Assembly (NCBI GenBank): GCA_016169945.1
Contig: JADLSH010000112.1
Span: forward strand, 868,001-932,000
DNA length: 64,000 nt
Origin: Trachythela sp. YZ-2020
Taxonomy: Eukaryota; Cnidaria; Anthozoa; Malacalcyonacea; Clavulariidae
Direction of reading: 5' to 3'
Positions 22,661 through 34,724 of this stretch are shown here, one piece after another (positions within the stretch are counted from its first letter, which is position 1; each line of letters opens with the position of its first letter). A program made the position numbers and the translations under genes. The notes beneath the pieces are model-generated. The model did not search any database, was not told where the DNA came from, and saw only the letters and a program-made list of their open reading frames with translations.

Positions 22661-23082
22661 GAAATTAGAGTATTTTAGTAGCATTTATTTAACTATTCCT
22701 AAGTTTAAACATGTGTCTACAGCAAAAAAGGCTAGCACAACTGGTTTAATCATGCATGTCCAATACCAATGGTTGGACTCCAATAGATAGGTACTTGCTG
22801 AATGGATCCATTGGACTTCACTCCACACACTGTTGATCAAAGTCAAATGGATCCAGTGAATTGATTTGACAAATCAACGTCTCCATTAGACGACTCTGCA
22901 CAACTAGACTTTCATGTATCCATTGGACTCTAGTCACTGTAATTGGACATTAATCTATTTAACTAACTATGATTAACCTGATAATTAATTCATTTGTATG
23001 CATATGATATCTGCACAGCATGGTTGAATTTGATCAAAGCCACATTTAAGTGTTTTAGTAATCTCACAGATCCATGAGGCAG
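22661..23082. other. Non-coding stretch with repeated TCCATTGGACT words
   Basis: TCCATTGGACT-like words occur three or more times between 22760 and 22960 in both orientations, partly as the palindrome AATGGATCCATT. This may be a degenerate foldback element. No coding signal is seen. Confidence 0.45.
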
Positions 23083-23332
23083 CAATCGTGGACATAACAG
23101 TTGATAAAATTGCTTAAATTTTCCGGAACACACATTCGACTAACTTCATTAGGCTTTCGCCCCCCACTCTCCCAACCAATGTTGCTATTATTATCCCCAG
23201 ACTTAAAACGCAGCATAACAACATTGTCTAGGGGAAGGGGGGATATCCAAGGTCAAATACAGAAATTATAGTACAATTTATACTCTGACAGATGCACCTT
23301 GGAATTTTATTAACAATTTATGTCCTGGATTG
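23083..23332. mobile_element. MITE copy A (CAATCSTGGACATAA ends)
   Basis: The ends CAATCGTGGACATAA and TTATGTCCTGGATTG form imperfect inverted repeats. The body (GACTAACTTCATTAGGC, CCAGACTTAAAACG) is nearly identical to copy B at 24763-25005. Copy A carries a short extra TTGATAAAATTGCTT near the left end. No clear target duplication was seen. Confidence 0.75.
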
Positions 23333-23949
23333 TCTGAGAACGGACCTTGAAATAGCGAGAATATGTTGGGTTATATTGACGATTTAACGTCTGAATTACT
23401 CTGCTACGCATTAGATTGTTATAAAACAGACCGTGTTTTAAAGATTTAAAAGGGATTGTGCAACTATTTATGTCTTAAGTGTTGCATAAACATATAATAC
23501 CCGAAATTGACTGTTGCAATTAATAGCGCGCGTAACAATTCTACTGTCAAGGTAATGAGCGTGCAGGGTAACTATTGCCAATATCGTACATAGAATGTAT
23601 GATCTGTCCTTATTTGGCAATTATCATCTTCCAGTGTAAGCCACTCTAATTTAAAGTAAATTTTAAGCATTTTTACCGACATTGCTGACGGGAAACTGAA
23701 GTAATTTGCATTATAGCCCTGTTAAATCTTGGTCAAAATCACCATGTCTTAGTTTATACCGTTATATACAGCGTTTATAATAAGCATATAACGAGAGTTT
23801 AAAAGCATTTATAGGATATAAAACAGAACTTGTTATGTACTAGTGCATTATCAATTCGAATAGCTTAGGATATATGAGTGTGTGCGAACATATATCCATA
23901 GCAAAAGTCGAATGCAATATGATGCGCACTTGATTAAGACTCAATGAAT

Positions 23950-24375
23950 TATAACTCAACAGTTAACCGCACGGTTAACCATAGCTAAACCTTAATTATA
24001 TTTAAAGCAATGTTATAAATTTATACCTTTTGGGGCTCGATTCTTTCATTAGATATAAAAGAACCCTTAAGAAACGTTTTAGGAGCGAGTACTTTTACCA
24101 TTGGCATATTCCAACGGTTAACCACGGTTAACCACTATTTTGTATATATAATTGAGTCTTTAGTATATTTAAATTACAGTGGTTAACTGTGGTTAACCAT
24201 CGTAGTTTTGAACAATTCATAGTTGTGAACACTTGATTATTTTCGATGGTTAACACTATGTTTAGAAACAGCACAATATGCTAAAATGCAGGCACATTTA
24301 TTGCCACAAAGTCAAAATTTCTCATTGCTTATGGTTAACTGTGAGTTAACTGTGAGTTAACTGTGGTTAACCGTT
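23950..24375. repeat. Cluster of about 11 GTTAAC(C) motifs
   Basis: Between the two MITE copies the 6-bp palindrome GTTAAC recurs about eleven times, mostly as GGTTAAC or GTTAACC and often in pairs (ACGGTTAACCACGGTTAACC near 24113; four copies with 'TGTGA' spacers near 24333-24370). Such palindrome clusters can bind homeodomain or other dimeric factors, or be remnants of a short tandem repeat. No function is shown by the sequence. Confidence 0.6.
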
Positions 24376-24762
24376 CGCTGCCACTGGCTACCAGTAGGTC
24401 TTATTCGCCCCAAAATGCAATTTATGTCCACTTTATATTTACAAAGCATCCCAATTAACGGCAAAACACAGATATTAAATTCTCCTGATATGTTTCTTAC
24501 AAAGTATTTTTAACCTTTAGGTTTATGTACTGCATACGCATGTACTTGCACTAAAGACGCTCGTGAGCAATATTTTGTTAAATTCACATATATAGTCTTT
24601 ATCAGCATTGCCTTTGCTTGAACATTAAAAATAGTTCAAAAACTTAAAAGTTAGCATCATTTGAAAGCTTAGTGGTCTGTCCTTAAACAAATGTGTATAA
24701 TGGACCTTACGATTATCGGTAACTGATTGCGTGTCACTTCGAAAACTGCAATGTATCACAGA

Positions 24763-25005
24763 CAATCGTGGACATAACAGTGGACATAAATTTTCCAGAA
24801 CACACATTCGACTAACTTCATTAGGCTTTCACCCCCCTCTCCCCCAACCAATGTTGCTATTATTATCCCCAGACTTAAAACGTAACATAACAACATTGTC
24901 TAGGGGGAAGGGGGGATATCCAAGGTCAAATACAGAAATTATAGTACAATTTATACTCTGACAGATGCACCTTGGAATTTTATTAACAATTTATGTCCAG
25001 GATTG
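24763..25005. mobile_element. MITE copy B (CAATCSTGGACATAA ends)
   Basis: Second copy of the MITE at 23083-23332, same orientation, about 1.4 kb away. Its right end (ATGTCCAGGATTG) overlaps the last readable codons of the exon set on the minus strand at 25006-26705 and supplies the stop codon there (24993-24991). The TIR words CAATCCTGGAC also occur in the 57-61.6 kb tandem array, suggesting a related family. Confidence 0.75.
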
Positions 25006-26705
25006 AGGGTCATGGCATTTGTGTATGTATTTGCTATAGGCAGAAATTATTTCGTGAATTCCTGGAGGTGCTACCATGAACCCCAATAATGGCTCTTCAT
25101 CGCTTGCAGCTGAAAACTGTAGTATGTGGCCTAATGTAACATCGCCCGACGTCCACCTGAAATACACAGGGTGTTAGTATTCTGTTCTTCATTGCAATTG
25201 TTTTGATACAACTGTTTGAGCCAGTTGAACTGAACTGTGGACCCAAAAGTGCATTTAGTTTGCGTATTGTTAACACAGAAGATGGGTTATACCTGAAAAC
25301 ATCCTGCATTGATGGCATCTGGCTGCAAATCTTGAAATAGTTAAAGAAACACTTAAACAATAAAACTAATTTCAGTGAAAACATGATCAATACATGTTTC
25401 AAAATAAATATAAGATTATAGGTCTGACCATTGAGCAACCATCTGCCCTAGTACTACATACCCAGTAGCAATTTAGTGTAGAAAATTTTACTTTTCTGAT
25501 CATGCCTGCAAATGTTTTACATTGATCAGATCAGTACCTTTCAAAGTAAATGTAACACATATTTTTTTATGACAATAAATAGCTTGTTACCTGAAGACTC
25601 TAAGACTTTCAATACAGCGTGACGTGCTATTCATATAAAAAATTGCAGAAATGACATCCGCTGGAATAAACTGTGGAAGTTTCCCATTTTGCGAGAGGCG
25701 TAGGCCTATATGAATAAAACCAAATAATACAAATCTAGTTGAAATGCCTTTAACCCATTAACTGGCAAGACTCTTTTCCCTTGATGATTAAAATTGCCTG
25801 GTAGTACATAGACAAAAATACTAAAGAGGCCAGATTACCAGTTAATGGGTTGATGATTAATTCAGCTGCTGACAAATACTGATCTTTTACAACTAAGGTA
25901 AATATTATTTTTTTGCATGCTTGCAGCAACAGGTGAGAATTTTAGTTTGTTGCTTTGAATGATAAAGCAGGGGAGAATGGACCGTCTCAAAAAGGGCAAA
26001 AAAAGGATGAAAATTTTTGTGTAACAATGGGGCTTTTACTGGAAAGGGGCGGGTTGGTTTAACTCACCGAGATCCAAGGATAGTGCAAATTTTCTTTCGG
26101 GTTTTATTTTTCTTTCACATTTTAATGCTTTTTTTAGATACTAGAAATTAACAATGTGACCACTCGCTATAGTAAAGGTCTCGCGTTTCCTCCTTACCCC
26201 CGCTCCCCCCTTTTTGCAGGTTATTCATATAGGGAAAAGTTGCAAAATTTTGAGACACCCCCTAATCTCAGTAGTGTTTCAACATTTCTATAATTGAACG
26301 AAAATAAATTGTAAGGCAAATAAAACAAAAAGTTAAAGAACTACTGACCTAAAATCTAGTCAACTAGAAAGTTAACATCATGGATTTAAAGTATCTAAGA
26401 AAATTATCTACAATATAAAATCTTACCATGATTTTGAAGTGGTTGTGTCCAAATATTGATAGCAAGGAGGGTTTGACAAGGACAAGGTAATATTACTGTG
26501 AACGTTTTCGTAACTTTGCATCATGATTATTGACCTAAACAAAAATGGAAATGTTTTGGTAGACTGAAAAAGACATGCTCATATTCAATGCTATTGAATA
26601 AAATGAAAATTTAGAAACTTACCTTACAAAAGGATAAGGTCATCTTCATTGCTAATGAGAAATCTTGTTGCAATCCCTCACAATAAGGGAATTTAAAATA
26701 CCTCT
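24991..26705 (-). pseudogene. Unidentified multi-exon gene fragment; last exon HECT-C-lobe-like
   Basis: Minus-strand exon-like blocks with ordinary splice sites: 26705-26633 (RYFKFPYCEGLQQDFSLAM); 26533-26428 (MMQSYENVHSNITLSLSN), bounded by TTTAG and GTAAGA; 25705-25591 (LRLSQNGKLPQFIPADVI then SAIFYMNSTSRCIESLRVF), ending in GTAACA; and a final exon from 25156 after TTTCAG with GDVTLGHILQFSAASDEEPL then LGFMVAPPGIHEI. The last block resembles the C-lobe of HECT ligase-like proteins that are abundant in cnidarian and fish repeats (FxTGxxxxPxxGF pattern), but the catalytic Cys loop is not visible. Its stop lies inside MITE copy B, so the true C-terminus was probably cut off by that insertion. 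It may be a host gene remnant or transposon cargo; the HECT link is weak. Confidence 0.4.
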
Positions 26706-28834
26706 GAAAAGGAGAGGGGTCAATGACTGGCTGTGGAGGGATGTTTCAACTGAGTGTATACTCTGTAAAAGGTTGCTGTTAATACTTAATTCAACTGTAA
26801 GTCTATCATAATTTTATTTTCATTCAGATTAAGAATATGCAAACAACTGATGCTTCTGAGTCTGTTTAGAGCTACGTATTGCATATGTTCTCTCTTTTGT
26901 GATGGAAGGTCAACAACTGCTTCATTTAATGTTCACCCTGACATTGATGAATAGTTTTGGCAGCAGAAGGTCTTAAAGGAAATTGCCTTCAAATAACTTG
27001 TACTTCGTGTTTTCTAAAATAATTGGAATCCAAGTTCTTTCAATGCTTTTGTTGTAAAGATAAGAGAACTCTTTTCGGTGCAATATGTTCCTCTGAAAAC
27101 TGAACCCAGATAATACTTGGTCTAGTATGAACCAGTAACTCGACAGTCAATCTTTTTATAATACACTCTGCACCATTTGTCATACCATCAATAACTGAAA
27201 CATTCATTGTAAGATCGTATTTTGCTTCCTTGAGAACTCGACATACTGAATATAAACCCATTGTTTTGGTTGGATCATTTGGGATTTGCTTTTTTAATCT
27301 TTTTTTTGTACAATATCGATCGCTTTGATTTGCACTTTCTCATTTGTTGATTTCTGTAATATTTCATCATTGTGTTCATCCACAGACATGTTAGTGCGGA
27401 ATAAGTGAGTAGCTATCATTGGGTAGTCAGGATGATGAGGGCTAGCTCAGCTTCAGTATTCGTAGAACCCATAATCTGCTGTAATCTTAAGTTGAGAAGA
27501 TTAAACATTCCAGATACAACCATGTAAATTTCATCTATGAAAATAACTTGTAATTTCTGCAATTGAGATCTTATTGTATTCAGTCTGTCCCTGTCCAAAG
27601 TGCAACAACTAAATCCTCTGTTTGCAGGAATTTTAAAAGCCAAATGTAGTGTATTACCTTTGATATTAAATACTGCTTTTCCAGTTGAGCTGCCTTCATA
27701 ACAGAAATTTCATCGGGAGCAGTTTCAGCCTGTCTATTAAGATATCGTACAAGAGCCTCATATTTGTGACGGTGCTTTTGCCAACACAAGCACCTCTGCT
27801 TGAAAACGGCCTCAGTGGTCCATAACCTATTTTCACAGAGTTCAATACATGGTGAAAGAATTCTTTTTGTTCTATATAGTGACTGGACTAATTTTCTACA
27901 TCGTTCAATCGTCGCACAAGAAGTTCTTCATTATCGTCTGTTCTTGGGAATATACCAGTATCATTGATCAAATCGTACTGAGAATGTTGCTTATCTTTGC
28001 CTGGATCAAAGCATCCAAATGATTCACTTTCCTTTGATTTATTTCTCTATCTCGTTCATCTTGATAACAATTAGGGGCGACAATAGTATTCGATTCTTCA
28101 CTTTCAATTTCTTCCAAAGCACTATCTACAGGTGTAGGTACCACAGAATACGACGTACCACAGAATACCAGTCTTATTTATTGATCTTATAAAATTTGGA
28201 GGAAACATACTATATACTTTATTTTTGTGAATATATATTATAATTAACATATAAGAAACAAAAAATGAATATTTTCATAAAAATTCTTTATAATAATCAG
28301 GATTAACCAAAAATAACATTCTATGTTTTTGATACTTTTTTCCTGCATAATGCCTGTAAAATTCGAAAGTTTAAAAAGAAGTTTGCAACAGTATAATTTA
28401 TCTTGATCACTACTTTATCTATGCAACACAACATTATTACTATACAGAAATCACACCTAGGAATCAATTTTACCATTGAAAAACTTAATTTTTCAAAATT
28501 ATTGATAAACCTGGATACTTTGGTTACACCACTGGTATGCTGAAATGATTTTAGTGTTTACCTTTCACTAAATTAAGTTAGCAATATCAGTACAGTATTA
28601 CCTAGCCTGCTCGCAGACGTTCTTATGGCTCAAACCCTCGCCAACTAACGTCTGCTGGACCGAGCGATACATTCCATTCCCTTTGTTATGAAGAACCAAT
28701 AAGATTTTGCTAGGGGTTCTGCAATGACTTCCGCAAGCAAGTTGTAAACATTAAATTTCCCGCGCGAAGTAATAATACAATTTTGCTTTCCCTTTGTTAT
28801 AATTGTTACTATTTAAAAATAAGCTAATTAAAAA

Positions 28835-29190
28835 ATGAATAAAACTCCAGAAAAAATAATCGGAGGCGATCATCGATGTTTTCTCTGTAACAGCGCTCCA
28901 CCAAAAGATGAAAGAGTAAAATATTTTGGGAAAACAAAAGCAGATATTGAAAGGTCTGATCAAAACAGCAATTGATATCGATATCAATTTGTATTCTTCG
29001 GGAAACTATCTATTTGTTTGTTCGAAGACCTGTTATAAGCGTTTGTTGCGATTATAAAAGATTATCAAAAGTTTAAAAGATGCCAAGGAAGGAAATTCGA
29101 TTTTATTGAAGCAACGAAATTGGCATATGAGTGCAACTGGTGCAGTTAATATTGGAGTCCTTCTAAAGACAGGGTCCACGGAGGTAAATA
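28835..29190 (+). pseudogene. Cys-finger N-terminus of the DUF6589-type element protein
   Basis: From the ATG at 28835 the frame reads MNKTPEKIIGGDHRCFLCNS, with a C-x2-C pair, then ERVKYFGKTKADIE. After a one-base frameshift near 28957 it continues LIKTAIDIDINLYSSGNYLF, then VCSKTCYKRLL with a second Cys pair (C-x3-C). The two Cys pairs suggest a zinc-binding head. A stop follows at about 29054, but the other codons stay coding-like to a possible donor near 29181. I recall this head from cnidarian proteins that also contain DUF6589, without a search to prove it. The gene probably resumes after the nested Harbinger, at 36718. Confidence 0.5.
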
Positions 29191-30269
29191 TGGTCTATAT
29201 TTGTACATAAAGTTATAACTGTTCTATTTGGGGGATAAATCTCATAAATCCTATTTAATAGAAAATAGTGCAAATTAGTGGTTCAAAACAGCAGATTTAC
29301 TGCATGTCTGCATCATATATATGAAATTAAATGTACACAATCATACAACAAACTGTGTATAAACTTAAATGTACATTATTAGATTGCTATTTTCATCATT
29401 ATCTATACAAATAATCCCAAGATTTGAGACTTGGTATTATTAAAATATTGGTTTATATGATTGTAATTACAGGGAAATTGATTCCAATTTATTAAGTGAT
29501 CATGATATTAAACAATGTGTGCAATTGTGTTTATTGTCCTCCCAGAATTGTTAATCAATAGTACAGTGGTATCATTCATGTTACCAACTCCTCAGGAACT
29601 ATCAAAATGCATGAAAAAATCAGGATGCATTAAGTCAATCCCCAGATTTAGAGATTTGATGAAACCTCAGAAATTCTCATGCATACACAGTTACTGGTGT
29701 CTGTCAATCATCAATTCCCTCCATCTGCAGTGGGAAGTGGTGAGAGACACTATTTTAGTTGTGGGTGATACCGTGATTTTAGAATCAACTCGATACTGAG
29801 TATTTGTATACTTCGAAGCACAAAGTATCCTACCTATTTTGCTGGGAGTTTAAGACAGCATTTAGAATATTGTTACCCATCATACCTAGTAAATAAACAT
29901 TGACACTGTCTTGATAACACCCTTCACTCAATTTGCATAACAACCATATAAAATTATAATGTACTGCACAGTACAAATACATTACTTAGATTTTTGCTAC
30001 TGGTTCATAAATGCATCATACTTTATGTAAGCATGACCTCAGAATCAATTAGTCCATGTCACATGATGAATATTGAAATGATTATCATAGATACTGAACA
30101 ATAGTATCGCTATCAGTATCAATTCATTCTCAATATTGACAGTATCAACATATTTATAAAATATTGCCCACCACTAACACTAGCACCTGCACAGGAAACT
30201 AATCCATGGGGGGGTGTTAATTAAAGTTTATTGATGTCATTAATAATAGCCCCTGTCTTTGGGGCTAAT
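29191..30269. other. Interior of the DUF6589-type element, no supported gene
   Basis: AT-rich sequence up to the Harbinger insertion. The 94-codon open frame at 29515-29799 has coding-like spots but no recognisable motif. Confidence 0.4.
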
Positions 30270-30537
30270 TTAAGGCCCGTTTACACTACACAAATTTTGG
30301 GCACGGCACCCTTAAATTTTGGCCCGCGTACCAAAAACTTTGGCACGGCACCCTTAAATATTGTCGTGTAAACGTGTACGACATGGGTACGCGGGCCCAA
30401 AATTTTAGGAGTGCCGAGCCCGTCTGGATAGGTAGTCTCGGCCCGCCCAAACTGGGGTACCGTGCCCAAAAAAATGTCGCATCAGCAATATTCAACAGTT
30501 GGTCATGCGCAGATGGAAATAATTCATGATTGTCATC

Positions 30538-33500
30538 ATGGCGGCTGTCAAAAGGAGTAGGGGGAAAATATGGAGCGACGAAGAAACGAAAGTGCTGATT
30601 GATTTATGGGGCGAAGAAGTTATCCAGATAGCTTTAGACAATGCCAAAACATCCAGAGCATCAAGCCAAGTGTATAAGACGTTACTGGTGAGTTGGACTG
30701 TTTTCATTACTGTATTAAAATTCGTATCAACTATCAAACTATTTTATAGTTCTAAGTTTCAAGTTTGTATGCAGTAGTGCAGTACGAGATGCAGTATGCT
30801 TGCGATATTTTCCAAAAGCCAAGAGATACAAACTGTCCAAACAGCATCACTGCATCAGTGCATATTAAACTAGTTCTGATAATCGTTGGACTTTTTCCAT
30901 CTATATTAATGCTTTATATTATTGTTAATATACACTTCGTTTCTTTACCATACAGTTACAACTTGAAGGCAAAGGATTCACAGAACTAACGTTGAAAGGT
31001 ATCGTAAATAAAATGAAGAAGTTAAGGCAGAAATACAAAGTGGAAAAGGACAAGGCAAGAAAATCCGGTAGTGGAAGATACAAGAAATGGAAATTCTTTG
31101 ATCAAATGGACAGACTCCTGTCACATAGACACAATGTTACGCCACTTGTTGTGTTGGATACCATGGCCACTGAAGCAGAAACAGTGGATCAGACTTTAAG
31201 CACCCAAAACTCTAATGATGAGTCTGATAGTATAGGTACAAACGTGCAGTTTACCTTATATAATTTTAATTTGATACTAATTATTGTTTTCAATAATATG
31301 CAAATATGGGATGCAAATGTGATTGCGGCAAAATGATTTCTCAGTTCATGTTTTCTGGTGTTGTGCACTTAGACCTGTGCAGATATATGTTTGTGATGTT
31401 GCTCTGAGTGTGTCTACACCAAGCAAGCTGAAATGTTTGCTTGACCGCAATGGGAATCTAACCCACAACTTTTGGTTTGCTAGTCAACGCTCTATACACG
31501 AAACCAACTGAGCTACACCAGAAAACAAAAATTCAAGATCATAAAACATACTGATATCGAAGGAACTAGACTGAGTTCTGAAATATTGCGCATTTAAATT
31601 GACTCGACCTTGTACTCTAGCTTAGTTGGTAAAGCATTGGACTAGCGAACCAAGGTCATGGGTTCGATTCCCACCAAGCAACATCACGAACATATGATTT
31701 CTCATAGTTTAAACATTCACATAATACTTCTATTGCCCTATTACTTGTGTTTCCCTTTTGTTTTTGATGCCTAATTTAACAATTTCAGCGAGTAACCTAA
31801 TGGAGAAGTATGGAAAAGGAAAAAAATCCACTATGAAATGCACAACCTGCAATTATGAAAAGGATATATATTCAAGTGGGGTCCATGCATCTGAAGGTGG
31901 TGCACTCATGGTATATGACACAAATGAAGAGTTTTCCTGTCCAAATTGTGGTTTAGATGGTGATATTATTGAAGATAATGAGCCTAATGGCAATACTGGT
32001 AAAGATATACATATAATTATCATTATAATACAATCACAGAGTAATCACATACAGAGGTTTATCTTCATGTGCCGACCTTTGATGTCGGCGTAAGGGCTTT
32101 TTCGGCAAAATCCGCCATGTTCTTAGCCAGTCCAGTGAAGAGAGGCCGTCAGCATACGTAAACTGCGCATGTGCAGGTACTGGCTAAGAACATGGCGGCC
32201 AGTTAAAAACACCTTACGGTTTTTCCGCGAAGATGCACCTCTGTATGTGATTACTCTGTGATACAATGCTGATGCAATCTCGATTGTGATTGGCCAAGAA
32301 CCTACAGACAATTCTCAATGTCTTGCCACCTACAATGACATTGAAAATTGTCTGTACGTAGGTGGTGTGATTTTAAATGCATGGCTTCCCTACAAAACTC
32401 TCTAAAGGCTTCTGTATTTATAATTGTATTAAAAAACATTTATTGAATTCAGCTTTTGCATGATATCAAGAATTATCCAGACCTTGGTCAATGTTATCTG
32501 CCTTAGCCTTCGGCTTCGGCCAATAACATTGACCTCGGTCTGGCTAATTCTTGATATCATGCTTAGCCTCATCCAACAATTGTTAATTATCATTTCCAGC
32601 TGACTGCATGTCCATTATTTCAATTGATAATGGGGTTTTGTCTATTTATTCAGCCTTGTTTGGCATTATAACAGCAAAAGTTTTACCAAACCTTCATATT
32701 GAGCTTCATTTTATTGTAGTTACTCTAGTACCACACTAGATCTTTTGACCACAAAAATATTCAAATGATACGGAACTTTCGAAATACATTTGGAAATTAA
32801 AAGAAAACAAACAAGATTTCGACATAACTTGGTCAATACTAAAACACGCTGTTTCTTATACGGGAGGATCAAAACGATGTAATTTATGTTTGGAAAAAAA
32901 ATAAACAGTTTTTACTAAACAAAAAATTGGAAATCGTTTCGACCTGTAACCACAAAAAGAAATTGTAAACAACGATCACAATGGAAGGAATGCATGTATT
33001 GTTTGACGCCCACAAGCCCACGTTTCCGACCGTAAACATTTGTCAGCCACCTGATGATTCCTCTTGGATGAAACAGGCTGTTGTGGCAACCTTTTGAGGT
33101 TAAACAAACTATATATATATATATTATGTTGTGTTATTGTTCACTCGGTAATATGATAAGGAGAAAATGTTCTCGAGTGAAATATTTCATAATTTCCAGA
33201 TTGCGTGCAAGCAGAAAACTCTGCCTGCTGCGGCTGGGTTTCGAACCCACGACCTTCGAATTACTAGATCCATGCTCTGCTAACTGAGCTACACGGTCAG
33301 GGCAGATTAAAGACTGGAAATTATGAACTATATATACAGTATATTGGATTTTTTTTAATGTTATAGTAAGCAAAGCAGAAGTTGGTAAGTGTATGTCCAC
33401 CAGATTTAAAGTTTTCACACAAAAAATCTAATCCACAGTTCATAGGTAGTACTTTGTACACAATGAGAAAATTCAATGCTAAACGGCTTTTTTAGGTTGT

Positions 33501-34370
33501 GACATGCATTTGGATGATTTTACATGTATTAAAGAAGATGGAGTCGGAGATGGGAAAAATAAAAAAGTGGTTGAAGACAGCCTGACTAAAGCAAATGAAG
33601 AGACTAAAGCAAGTGGAGCGACCACAGCAAATGGAGAGACCATGGCAAGTGGAGAGACTAAAGCTGTTGGAAAGGCAAAAAGAAAAAGTACAGTGGAAAA
33701 AGGTTTAGAGGCTGTTTTTGATAAATTCAAACAGGCAGCTAGTGAAGATTTTGAAAGGTACGTATACTGTAAGATATAAGTATACTTCACTTCTGGCAGG
33801 AATTGAACCTGCTGCCTCCGATTCTGGTGCAGCCCTCTACCAACTCAACATAATCGCAGGGCCACAGGTTTGATTCCTGAAGTTTGATTTCTTCAAAAAT
33901 TAGTTACATCGAGTGAGATGCCCAATATCCTGATATTTTAAGAAAAACGTTCGTTAAGAAATGTCAATAAAATGTTTAGTTGTGATTATGCATGGTGAAT
34001 TGTTGCTTGCAAGGTACTGTATAACACTTTAATGAAGAACGATTTCTAAAGAACAGTTAATTGTTTTACTTTTGGTTTTAGATACAAAAAGCTGGAAGAA
34101 ATGAAAATTGAAAAAGATCATGAATTCCAGAGAGAACAAATGAAGTTAGAGAATCAGCGGAGGAAAGAGGAGAGGGAGCATGAGATGAAGATGTTAAGCA
34201 TGATGTTAGGGAACGCCAACCAACTAAATCATGCTACGAGTTCCACTACACCATCAGTTTTAAATGCATACCCTTATGCTTCTATTCAAAACCAAAATAT
34301 TGGAAGCGTTTCTTCCATGAACACAGCAGCTTACTGCGTCAACGAGGACAAAACGTACTTTCAACTATGA
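30538..34370 (+). CDS. Harbinger SANT/Myb-like partner protein, five exons, about 396 aa
   Basis: Exons 30538-30687, 30956-31235, 31789-31998, 33496-33757 and 34082-34370 join in frame with GT/AG at every intron and total 1191 nt, ending at a TGA. The start ATG lies in CATCATGG; an upstream in-frame ATG at 30526 is the alternative. Domains: SANT/Myb-like three-helix module (KIWSDEETKVLIDLWGEEVI through RRYKKWKFFDQMDRL-like end, residues about 10-90); a C-x2-C...C-x2-C zinc ribbon (CTTC, CPNC) in exon 3; a Lys/Glu/Thr-rich linker; and a coiled coil in exon 5 (EEMKIEKDHEFQREQMKLEN). In Harbinger3-type elements this partner carries the transposase into the nucleus and binds element ends. The extra zinc ribbon is unusual. 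Intron positions are read by eye. Confidence 0.85.
31436..31523 (-). repeat. tRNA-like SINE sequence, minus strand
   Basis: Read on the minus strand, GTAGCTCAGTTGGTTT (A-box-like) is followed about 45 bases later by GTGGGTTAGATTCCC (B-box-like), as in tRNA-derived SINEs. It lies in intron 2 of the Harbinger SANT-like gene. It is too irregular to be called a functional tRNA. Confidence 0.65.
31612..31690 (+). repeat. tRNA-like SINE sequence, plus strand
   Basis: TAGCTTAGTTGGTAAAGCA (A-box-like) and GGGTTCGATTCCCACC (B-box-like) are spaced as in a tRNA. The acceptor arms do not pair well, so it is a tRNA-derived repeat rather than a gene. It lies about 100 bp from, and opposite to, the copy at 31436. 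Confidence 0.65.
32034..32261. mobile_element. Foldback MITE, 228 bp, 5-bp duplication TACAA
   Basis: The ends TCACAGAGTAATCACATACA... form inverted repeats of about 25 bp. TACAA flanks both sides (32029-32033, 32262-32266). A second inner inverted repeat (CATGTTCTTAGCCAGT / ACTGGCTAAGAACATG) makes the whole element fold back. It lies in intron 3 of the SANT-like gene. Confidence 0.85.
32301..32362. repeat. Short hairpin
   Basis: CCTACAGACAATTCTCAATG and CATTGAAAATTGTCTGTACG (with a 3-nt bulge) form a stem of about 22 bp around a 15-nt loop, in intron 3 of the SANT-like gene. Confidence 0.7.
32458..32562. repeat. Hairpin with about 40-bp arms
   Basis: The left arm starts GCATGATATCAAGAATTATC, and the right arm is its near-perfect reverse complement ending at 32562. 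The loop holds CTTCGGCTTCGG. Probably a foldback MITE. Confidence 0.8.
33225..33310 (-). repeat. tRNA-like SINE sequence, minus strand
   Basis: The minus strand reads GTAGCTCAGTTAGCAGAGCA (A box) and GTGGGTTCGAAACCCA (B box). It sits inside a larger inverted repeat (TTCATAATTTCCAG at 33187 and its complement near 33313). Translated, it gives the typical spurious 'RVAQLAEHGSSNSKVVGSKP' frame of such SINEs. Confidence 0.75.
33790..33870 (-). repeat. tRNA-like SINE sequence, minus strand
   Basis: The minus strand reads TTGAGTTGGTAGAGGGC and CAGGTTCAATTCCTGCC, A- and B-box-like and tRNA-spaced. It lies in intron 4 of the SANT-like gene, just after the donor at 33758. Confidence 0.65.
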
Positions 34371-34724
34371 AGCTGTTTAATTTTGTTGTCCACGTTCCAA
34401 ATGAACAGAAAAAAGACAGAACATGTAAATGAAAGTGTGTTTTATAATTTCAATATTGATATTTTGTTACAAAGATAAATTGGTGTTAGCAAATTATCTG
34501 AGCAACATATTAGTTATGTTACATGTATGGTTAGTTAAGTTCACGAAACCTTAATCTTGGAAAAATTCTCTTATAAATAGGCTGTTTGTTGTTATAACTT
34601 TTCATCTAACTGGGCTAGACTTGTTCTTCTCTTTATCGGCAGTATTGTGTCCAAACAAGAAGCCATCAGGCACAATTCATAGTGCCTAGTCCCATCTTTG
34701 TTCCTACTAGCTCTTAAGAATTAT

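Noticed and set aside
23083..25005. LTR retrotransposon with 250-bp direct repeats
   Set aside because: Each repeat has its own inverted ends and nothing retroviral-like lies between them, so they are two MITE copies.
29515..29799. 94-aa plus-strand protein
   Set aside because: Inside a decayed transposon, no recognised motif and poor coding texture; left as unexplained.
31612..31690. Functional tRNA gene
   Set aside because: A and B boxes are present but the acceptor arms do not pair, and several similar damaged copies are nearby; called SINE-like.
33134..33418. 94-codon frame with RVAQLAEHGSSNSKVVGS
   Set aside because: This is the well-known spurious translation of a tRNA-derived repeat, not a protein.
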